Below, piece by piece: positions 7,437-15,500 of a stretch of DNA of 21,832 nt (positions are counted from its first letter, which is position 1; every line of letters starts with the position of its first letter). The DNA comes from a virus, in IMG/VR virus record IMGVR_UViG_3300031566_000419, positions 1 through 21,832 of that record, one strand, 5' to 3'. The position numbers and the translations under genes were made by a program. Under the pieces are notes generated by a model, which was given only the letters and a program-made list of their open reading frames with translations, was not told where the DNA came from and ran no database searches.

Positions 7437-8003
7437 ATGCCAGCACAATCAGAAGTTTCAATATGTAATTACGGATTAACGATGTTATTTACAAGTAGGA
7501 TTGAGTCGTTGACCCAGAATGATGAGAACGCAAGGAAGTGTAATGCGATATATAGTTTTATCAGGGATGCTTTATTAGAAGACGGAGACTGGGGTTTCGC
7601 AAGAGTAGAAGCATCTCTAGCTCTTTTAGCGACAGACCCAACAACAGAGGATTGGGAATACAAATATCAGTTACCAACAGATTGTTTGGCTGTACGGCAT
7701 ATGGATGGAAGCCTTCCTTATAAGGTGTTCGCTGATACATTATTTACAAACCATACTTCTCCTTTGATAATTTATACAACACGAATAGAAGATCCATCAA
7801 AGTTTACACCTAAGTTTGCATTAGCGTTGGGAGCAAAGATGGCAGAGGCTTTAGCCTTTGGTATTACACAGAATGCAAGCATGGCTAAAGTTGCATCTGA
7901 TGAAGCCAAAAGAAAAGTGGATGAAGCGAAGTGGTCTGATGCTCAACAAGGACTTGGAAATGTTCCAATCGTCGGAGACCTTATAAGACAAAGGGAGCTT
8001 TAA
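7437..8003 (+). CDS. Tail tubular protein A / head-tail adaptor (T7 gp11-like)
   Basis: The 188-residue protein has the usual gp11-type length and pattern: 'SEVSICNYGLTMLFTSRIESL' at the N-terminus, 'NDENARKCNAIYSFIRDALL' (about 29-48), the 'GDWGFARVEASLALLA' block (about 50-65), which corresponds to the family 'hpWnFA.k.a.LA', and 'WEYKYQLPTDCLAVR'. Long C-terminal helices rich in Ala/Lys follow. In T7-like virions gp11 forms the ring joining the portal to the gp12 nozzle. AAGGAG lies before the ATG, and the stop overlaps the next ATG, as is usual for a gp11/gp12 pair. Confidence 0.88.
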   Translation: MPAQSEVSICNYGLTMLFTSRIESLTQNDENARKCNAIYSFIRDALLEDGDWGFARVEASLALLATDPTTEDWEYKYQLPTDCLAVRHMDGSLPYKVFADTLFTNHTSPLIIYTTRIEDPSKFTPKFALALGAKMAEALAFGITQNASMAKVASDEAKRKVDEAKWSDAQQGLGNVPIVGDLIRQREL

Positions 8004-10480
8004 TGTCACTAACATCCATACCAGTAGTAAACTTTGCAGGTGGTGAAGCGTCACCAGCTATTAAAGGTAGAGTTGATGTTAAGCAATACTCAGCATTAGC
8101 CGAAACTGTAGAGAACAATCTAATTACTCAACATGGTGGAAGTCTTAGGACATCTGGTACAAAGCATGTTCAAAGAACTAAAACAGTTTCAACAGCGACG
8201 AGACTTATACCATTTATCTTCTCAATAGGTAATGCGTATGTGTTAGAGTTTGGTGCAACATACATGCGAGTGTTTCAGAACAACGGATCTATTGTAGAGA
8301 CTTCTCTTGTTATCACAGCAGCAACCAAAGCAGACCCTTGTGTTGTAACAACTTCTACGGCTCATGGCTATTCCAATGGAGATGTTATAGATATTAGTGA
8401 AGTAGTAGGTATGACGGAGCTTAATGGGAAAAGGTATATTGCTGCTAACATTACTTCCAATACTCTAGAGTTGCAGGACGAAGATGCTGTCAATATAGAC
8501 TCTTCAGCGTTTACTACCTATTCTAGTGCTGGGATAACCGAAAGAGTTTATCAAATTACAACTCCTTATGCTGCTGCTGATTTGGCTGATGTAAAGTTTA
8601 CACAGCAAGCAGATGTTATGTATTTATTCCATAGTAGCTACCCTGTCCAAAAGCTTTCAAGGTTAGCTTCAGATAGTTGGACAATAGCTGAGATCGCTTG
8701 GGACGCTTCTATTCATCCTCCTTTCCTAGATATAAACACTTCTGCAACTACCCTCACTCCATCTGCAACGACTGGTGTAGGAATAACAGTCACTGCCTCA
8801 ACAGCAATATTTAGTGTCCTTGGACATGTTGGTTCGTACTGGAGAATAACTCATGGAGCGACAACAGGCTATTGTAAGTTTACAGCAGTTGCAAGTACAA
8901 CATCTGCCACAGCAACAGTCATTGTTGACTTTGGTGCAACGACAGCTTCAGCCGATTGGTATGAAGGTGCGTGGTCTATTTACCAAGGGTATCCTGCGGA
9001 TGGAAAGTTATATGAACAAAGGTTGTTAACTGTAGGATCTAATTTAAAGCCTCTGAATGTTTGGGGATCTGCGTTTGGTGATTTTGAGAATTTGGCTGTT
9101 CCTGAGATCACAGCAACAGCGACGGATGAAGATGCTATATCTTATACGATTGGATCTAATCAGGTTGACAAGATTCTATGGTTGTATCCAACAGGAGTAG
9201 CGAATCTTGGAACGGCAGGAGGAATATTCCTTCTTAGTTCTGGATCAGATGCGTTACCGATTACTCCTACCAATGTGAGTGTGAAACATCAGAACGAGAA
9301 TGGTGCGGCTTCAGTATCACCTGTTCGTATCGGACAGTCTATTTATTACATTGAGAGATCTGGTGAAGTTTTAGGTGAGTACAAATATTCATTAGAATAC
9401 GATGCCTTTGAATCTGTGGACATGACATATTTAAGTGATCATATTTTAAATTCAGGTGTAACTGACATGGCAGTTCAGTATTATCCTTTCAAAGTATTGT
9501 GGTGCGTGAGAGGTGATGGACAGATGGCAACATTCACCAGACAGGAAGAGAACGCAGTTAAGGGATGGGCAAGGCAGGTCTTCACTGGTACAGATGCAGC
9601 CGTAGAGAATGTCTGTGTTATTCCTAATGGGTCTGAAGATCAGGTATGGGTTGTTGTAAAGAGAACGATTAACGGATCTGTTGTGAGATATGTTGAATAT
9701 TTCATGCCTTATGAATTTGATGATAAGCAGGATGCGTTCTTCGTACAGTCTGGATTAACTAAGGATGTTCCAATAACAATAACAGGAGCGACAGCAGCAA
9801 ATCCTGTGGTAATAACAGCAGCAGGTCATGGATTGAGCGATGGGGATAAGGTTCATATTACAGATGTTGTTGGAATGACAGAATTAAATCATGATTATTA
9901 CTTTGTCAATACGGCTACATCAACCACCTTTGAGTTACAGAATAGTAGTTCTGTGGATATAGACGGAACGGCTTTCACTGCATATATCTCTGGAGGAGAG
10001 ATTAGATTATGTTCTACCTCTATAACAGGGTTGGATCATCTTGAAGGTGAGACAGTTGACATCTTAGCAGACGGAACAGTGTTACCTTCCGAGGTTGTCA
10101 CAGGTGGTGCTATTACTTTAGACTTCTCTTCTGGTATGGTACATGTTGGGTTAGGATACACTTCAACCTTAAAGACTATGAACCTTGAGCAGGGAAGTAA
10201 GACAGGTACGGCACAGGGGAAGGTAGGATCTTTCAGTAGGGTTTATGTAAGATTCTTAGAAAGTTTGGGAGCTAAAGTAGGAGATGGAGTCACTCAGGAC
10301 ATTATACCATTTGGGATTTGGGGAGATCAATTAGATGAGTCTCCTCCGTTGTTCACAGGGGATAAAAAGGTTGAGTTTCCAAGTGGACACAGAATAGCAA
10401 AACATGTGGTTGTCACTCAAGACCAGCCACTGCCAATGCACATATTAGGGATATTCCCTGAATTATTAGTAAGCGACTAG
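8003..10480 (+). CDS. Tail tubular protein B / tail nozzle (T7 gp12-like) with two inserted beta domains
   Basis: The 825-residue protein begins with the gp12/stabilisation-protein signature 'NFAGGEASPAIKGRVDVKQY' (about 10-29) and 'HGGSLRTSGTKHV' (about 44-56). It ends with family-like 'GRVYVRF...G'-type strands and a 'DQPLPMHILGI' segment. It should form the hexameric tail nozzle. Two copies of a module of about 75 residues are inserted, at about 103-178 and 590-667. Both read roughly 'A..A.P.VVTTA.HG.S.GD...I..VVGMTELN..Y........T.ELQ....V.ID..AFT.Y.SGG'. This module resembles the segment many phage annotations call an FCCH-like (E1-type) beta domain. Such modules may decorate the nozzle or contact the host. 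The start overlaps the gp11-like stop by one base, with AGGGAG upstream. Confidence 0.87.
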   Translation: MSLTSIPVVNFAGGEASPAIKGRVDVKQYSALAETVENNLITQHGGSLRTSGTKHVQRTKTVSTATRLIPFIFSIGNAYVLEFGATYMRVFQNNGSIVETSLVITAATKADPCVVTTSTAHGYSNGDVIDISEVVGMTELNGKRYIAANITSNTLELQDEDAVNIDSSAFTTYSSAGITERVYQITTPYAAADLADVKFTQQADVMYLFHSSYPVQKLSRLASDSWTIAEIAWDASIHPPFLDINTSATTLTPSATTGVGITVTASTAIFSVLGHVGSYWRITHGATTGYCKFTAVASTTSATATVIVDFGATTASADWYEGAWSIYQGYPADGKLYEQRLLTVGSNLKPLNVWGSAFGDFENLAVPEITATATDEDAISYTIGSNQVDKILWLYPTGVANLGTAGGIFLLSSGSDALPITPTNVSVKHQNENGAASVSPVRIGQSIYYIERSGEVLGEYKYSLEYDAFESVDMTYLSDHILNSGVTDMAVQYYPFKVLWCVRGDGQMATFTRQEENAVKGWARQVFTGTDAAVENVCVIPNGSEDQVWVVVKRTINGSVVRYVEYFMPYEFDDKQDAFFVQSGLTKDVPITITGATAANPVVITAAGHGLSDGDKVHITDVVGMTELNHDYYFVNTATSTTFELQNSSSVDIDGTAFTAYISGGEIRLCSTSITGLDHLEGETVDILADGTVLPSEVVTGGAITLDFSSGMVHVGLGYTSTLKTMNLEQGSKTGTAQGKVGSFSRVYVRFLESLGAKVGDGVTQDIIPFGIWGDQLDESPPLFTGDKKVEFPSGHRIAKHVVVTQDQPLPMHILGIFPELLVSD

Positions 10481-10489
10481 GAGAAAATT

Positions 10490-11035
10490 ATGTCACAACA
10501 TTACGGAGGAATGCCATCAGGATACATGAACACCTCTAAATATAAAAACACAGGAAAGGCTGGGCAACAGTTTGGTGGTTCTTCTAGTTTTAATGGTCAA
10601 GCAGCTTTTAATGCAGCTCAGTACGGAATAGAAGGATTATCTGAAGGTCTTGGTCTTTTTAACGATGCTGGGTTCTTAGAACAGAAAGCTGGTCTTAAAG
10701 ACATCTCTGCTAAAGGGATTATAGAAGAGGGTGAGCAAAGAGCATCCCAGATTGAAAGATTAGCTTATAAAACAACTGGAACACAAAGAGCAATAATTGC
10801 TAAGAGTGGTGTGACATTTTCAGGATCTGCGGTATCAGTAATGGCAGACACGCAGAAACAATTTAGAATGGATATTTATAGAACAAGATTAACAGCAGCT
10901 AGTCAATCCAATGCTATGGGATACTCGGCTATGTGGGACAGAATTGAAGCAGGAAACAAGCGAACAGCAGGTGTTGCTGCTATCGGTCAAGGAATATTAA
11001 AAATGGGTGCTAGTTATGCAGCAGCAACGGCATAG
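10490..11035 (+). CDS. Internal virion protein (T7 gp14-like)
   Basis: The 181-residue protein has a Gly/Ser/Asn-rich N-terminus, then Ala-rich amphipathic helices with a family-like centre 'AYKTTGTQRAIIAKSGVTFS' and 'GSAVSVMADT' (about 92-121), and ends in a hydrophobic Ala/Gly-rich helix ('GVAAIGQGILKMGASYAAAT'). The 'G.QRA..A.SGV..SGSA..V' pattern is typical of gp14-type core proteins. In T7 these are ejected first and form a pore in the outer membrane. The order gp12-like, gp14-like, long internal proteins matches T7. GGAG precedes the ATG. Confidence 0.78.
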   Translation: MSQHYGGMPSGYMNTSKYKNTGKAGQQFGGSSSFNGQAAFNAAQYGIEGLSEGLGLFNDAGFLEQKAGLKDISAKGIIEEGEQRASQIERLAYKTTGTQRAIIAKSGVTFSGSAVSVMADTQKQFRMDIYRTRLTAASQSNAMGYSAMWDRIEAGNKRTAGVAAIGQGILKMGASYAAATA

Positions 11036-11043
11036 GAGATAAA

Positions 11044-12567
11044 ATGGGAAGAGTTCCAGAATACGCAAGTCAAGTAGTATCACAATTAACTCCACAGCAA
11101 GCTCCTGCTGCTCTTAATAAAGATGGTGAGAGAATATCTAGGGAGTCTAGACAGCAGTTAACTCAGATAGCAAATACAATGTTTGACATGAAAAATGTTA
11201 GGGAAGCAACAAAGGCAGAGACTGATTTCAAATTAGAGTCGGCACAGATTAAACAGAATGCTGCTAATGATCCAAACCCTGACAATGCATATATTTATAA
11301 AGATCAAATAAATAAAGCACAGGAAAGAAGTGCGTCTACGATCTCTCATCCACCTACGAGGATGAAGGCTAGTGCTAACTTTAAGTTGAACGCTGGATTA
11401 TACAATATTGATATTGATAGTAATTTTATTGCAAAGGGAATCGCAGCTACGAACTATGAACTTGATAAGTCTTTAACTGTAGAGCATGAAGATTATAAAC
11501 AAACCTTACCTACTCCTAAAGGAAAGATTGAAAGAGAAAAGGCTAAGATGGCTGCTAAGTTTAGAATTGATGATGCAGTTGCAACAAAGGTCATGACAGG
11601 TGCTGAAGGTATTGACGCTAGAAATACAATAGATACTAAATGGGATGTGGACTGGAGAGAGACACAGATTGAAGCAGCGATTGCTTTTGATCCAGCACAA
11701 GCAAAGATAGATATAGCTGGAGATATGTTTGGGAATAGGGACGAGTTCACCGATAAGGAAAGACGAACTTGGACTGCCGTTGCTGATGCTGAAGAAGCTA
11801 GAGATATTACTTTAGCAGAGAGAGCAAGGACAGAAAATATTAAGGTAACCGAGAAGGCTTATGCCACAGCAGCCGTTAAAGACAAAAACTCTATTGACCG
11901 AAACCAAGTAAAGAACGATGCCTTACTTGGAAATATTACGGATGGTTTTAGAGATGAGCTGTATGCGTTTAAGACTAAAGTTTTCTTAGAAGAAGCAACA
12001 CCTGAATCGTGGGAAGTTGCTAATGAGATTCAGGATATGATTGGCTATACAAAGAAAAGAAAAGACGGAACTCCTTACACTGATCAGGAAATCGCACAAT
12101 ATATCATGGCTAATTCTGAAAGGATGACTCAGGAAGATTCTGACAGATTGATGAAGGGCATAAATACTGATAGGAAGTCTAAGAGAAAAGAAACGCAGAC
12201 TCTAGAGGCTACTGGGTTGAAAGCTTATCTTACTCAGGTTATTGCTCCAGCAGATGAGTACCAAGCGATGGAAACTACTCCTTTGGCAGTTACTCAAAAG
12301 ATAGCCGAGTTCATGTATGAGTTTAATAGAGAGGTTGATGATTTAGAAAAGGCATCACCAGAGCAGATTAGAGACATTGCTGATGCATATAAGTTTAAGG
12401 GAATTAAAGACTTGGATCCTACTTTCAGGAGAAAAAAGGACACTAATCTGAATAGGATTCGTGTTCATCCAGTTGGTCAGGACGGATACGACAAAGATGG
12501 TAACAAGTTCATCATGAATGATCTTGGTGATTGGTTACCAGTAACTCCAGAAGAGGCAACAAAATGA
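11044..12567 (+). CDS. Internal virion / DNA ejection protein (gp15-position)
   Basis: This 507-residue, highly charged, mostly helical protein has long Ala/Lys/Glu-rich stretches suggestive of extended coiled coils and no signal peptide or membrane segment. It has few family-diagnostic motifs that I can name. Its place between a gp14-like gene and a giant gp16-position gene, together with composition and length, supports an internal core protein that leaves the head with the DNA and helps form the trans-periplasmic channel, as T7 gp15 does. The TGA overlaps the ATG of the giant gene (ATGA, 12564-12567). The function is inferred mainly from synteny. Confidence 0.68.
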   Translation: MGRVPEYASQVVSQLTPQQAPAALNKDGERISRESRQQLTQIANTMFDMKNVREATKAETDFKLESAQIKQNAANDPNPDNAYIYKDQINKAQERSASTISHPPTRMKASANFKLNAGLYNIDIDSNFIAKGIAATNYELDKSLTVEHEDYKQTLPTPKGKIEREKAKMAAKFRIDDAVATKVMTGAEGIDARNTIDTKWDVDWRETQIEAAIAFDPAQAKIDIAGDMFGNRDEFTDKERRTWTAVADAEEARDITLAERARTENIKVTEKAYATAAVKDKNSIDRNQVKNDALLGNITDGFRDELYAFKTKVFLEEATPESWEVANEIQDMIGYTKKRKDGTPYTDQEIAQYIMANSERMTQEDSDRLMKGINTDRKSKRKETQTLEATGLKAYLTQVIAPADEYQAMETTPLAVTQKIAEFMYEFNREVDDLEKASPEQIRDIADAYKFKGIKDLDPTFRRKKDTNLNRIRVHPVGQDGYDKDGNKFIMNDLGDWLPVTPEEATK

Positions 12568-15500
12568 AACACTTTGTAGCGACAGAAGTTCCTGAAGGAA
12601 TTGTTGTTCCTCAAAAAGATAATGTTGATCCTAAGACTATAGAGCAGGCAAAAGTCCTTGCTAAATCTGATGAAGGAAGGAAATCTGTAGATAATCTTTT
12701 AGATCTTTTCCCATTCGTTGATGTGAGGAATGCGAAGGATGCTTATACTGAGGAAGCACCTTCTGCTATCCCTTTGTCATACATTATGGATGCTGTGGAT
12801 AAGGCATCGGCTAACAGTCTCACTACTCCTTTCAGAACACCTGTCCCTGTGGACAAGGAGGCTCCTCAAACTTTAAACAAAGACATATTTTCTAAAACAG
12901 CAAACCTTCCGATATGGGGATTTCCTTTCCAAGAGATATTTAAAGAACCAGAAGTTGAGAAGAAATATATTGCAGCAGAGCCTCCTGAAGGAATCTTTAT
13001 TCCTAATGACAGAACTTTTAGGGATGCAAGCCAAGATGCATTCTCTCAAGCAACTCCTAAAGAAAAGATTGGAATGATCGCCAGTGCGAGAGAGGGATTA
13101 GCTAAGTTCTTTAGAGGAGAGAATTACCAGAAGAACGAGGATGATCTTATCCGATGGACAATGGCTACAACAGGAATGCCGTATGAGATGGTCAAAGATA
13201 ATTACAAAGACATGTTGCGTAATCCAAAATGGACTGGATACAACCAGTTCCCTGACACATACAATCGTGAAGAACAACTGGAAAGTCTTGGCACCCTTAA
13301 AAACAGTTTTATTGAAGGACTCACTTTAGGGATTTATCGTAAAGACAAAGAGCTTCAAGCTGAGTATCCTATATCTGCAAATCTTGGTTTAGCAACAGGA
13401 GGTCTTTTATCTTTCTTAGGGACTGCACAAGTAATGGGAGCAATGGGTCTTGGTACTCTTGCAGCCAGAGCAGGAGGAGCTAGTATTTTCATGGGAAGAA
13501 TGGCTCCGAGGTTTATCTCAGGAGCTATCAGAACAAGTCCTGTCTTTGCAACTCAGAGAGGTGTTAGAGAAGCTGCGGATCAAGTTTATGCTAAAGACAT
13601 CAATCCATTGAAGGTTGGTTGGGAAGCATCTAAGGGTATGATAGAAGGTGGTCTTCTTGGTGCAGCAGGTCAAACGATTGGATGGGGATCTAGAGTAGCT
13701 TTAGGATCTGGAGTAGGATATGTTGGTGGGATGATGGACGGAGATAGCCAAAAAGAGAAATTATTAAGAGCAGCAATATATGGAGGATTTGAAGCGTTTG
13801 GTGGCGGTAACTCTAGGAATTTTAGGATTAAGGCAAATGTTTATAAGAATATTGAAAAGAATTATACTGAATGGTTTATGAAGAAGTATGAAATTAGTGC
13901 TATAAAAGCGAAGATGCTGGTTCAAAGAGAAATGCAGATGATGGCTGGGAATATTGAAGGAGGGATGCAAGCTGCGGTAGGTGGTACTCCAATTAAGTTT
14001 TTAGAGAGAGCCAACAAGATGATCGTTGATCAGATCAAAGCAGGTAAGTGGTCTAAGAAGATTCCTTTTATGAGAGACAGTATTAGCGGAGCAAGGACTA
14101 CTCCAAAGTCTACATTTGAATATCAAGTTGGGGAAGTTAAGCTCAAGGCTTCTGTTACGAATGAGTTTTCTACTAACAAGTCAAATGATGTTTATATTGG
14201 TAATGACGAAGCAGTCGCAACAACAAGTGGTGGTAAGCTCGCTGTCAAAGAAGCTGAGAAGTGGGCGGTAGCAGAGGGAGCTAAGAATGTTTATATTGAT
14301 GTAGCAAGTAAAGACATTGAGTTCTGGGAAGGCGAAGGATACACAGTTGAATTAAAAGGAGATGCTGATACTCCGACGACGATGGTAAAGACTTTGGCTG
14401 AACCAGCACCAGTGGTCTTGGAGGATCTTCCAGTTGAGGGTGTCAAACAAGAAATAACTAATACTACATATTCCAGAGAGTCTAAAGATTTTGAAATAAA
14501 TGGAGAGATCAATGGGGATGTTGCTAATTTGGGGAACATTGAGGTTGGTAATTCATCTCAAGGGAAGGGACTAGCGACGCAAGAGTTAATAGCGTTTGAA
14601 AAGTGGGCAGTTGAAAATGGTGCTACTATGGTGGAGGCAGATGCTAGAAGGACAGCTCTTGGGTTTTACGAAAAGATGGGGTATTCTGTTGACGCTGGTA
14701 AGCCTAGTGAGAGCTTTTGGAAAGTGTATAAGGATCTCCCAAAAGTTAAAGCATTAGCTACACCAAAGCTTCCTAAAAGAAACACACAGCCATCAGAAAA
14801 ATCTCTTGCACCATTAGAGATCAAGCCTCAAGGAAAGTTGGCAGAAGATATTGAAAGCGTTAAGAGAATCGCTAAGAAGACTGGGGTGGTTTTAAAGTCA
14901 GTAAAAGTGTATAATTATAATATGGACATAGATGCCGATTCGGCATTGGGGAAGAAGTATTTAAAGGCAGCAGGAAAGACAAAAAAGGAGTTAGCAGATG
15001 CAATTAAAAACGGAGATGTCTTCATCATCGCAGGGCAGCATATCATCCCTCATCCTTCACAAAAACAAACAGGGTCAAAAATTAGGCTCTACAATGGTCA
15101 CGATGCCGATACACTCTGGCACGAGTTCGTCCACGCAGCAAGAAGACAAGGAAAGCTTACCGAAGCCACAGGCACAGAAGAAGAAATAGCCAAAGAGCTT
15201 GAGAGAACATTCAACGAAGCGAATGAACAAGATATTGTAGACCTCTTGAGTGAGGGTAATGATGTCGGTCTTATTAAGAAACTTAATGGGGACGGCAGCA
15301 CATCTATTGGTAAGATTGATGATAATTTAGGGATCGTAGAGAACTCCATTAAGATCCTGTCAGGGGGAAAGGTGCTTGTTCTACATAAGGGAACTGAGCT
15401 TATCAGTAAGGATGCGAACTTTGATGTGATGCATAATAAGGCGATTGCTCCCACCAGTAAGGCAGCTCCACCACCTACCGAACAATTCCAATTTCATCTA

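Noticed and set aside
12531-12563. TTG start extending the giant protein by 11 residues
   Set aside because: ATG 12564 has an ATGA overlap with the upstream stop and a purine-rich AGAGG at good spacing; the TTG extension lies inside the previous gene.
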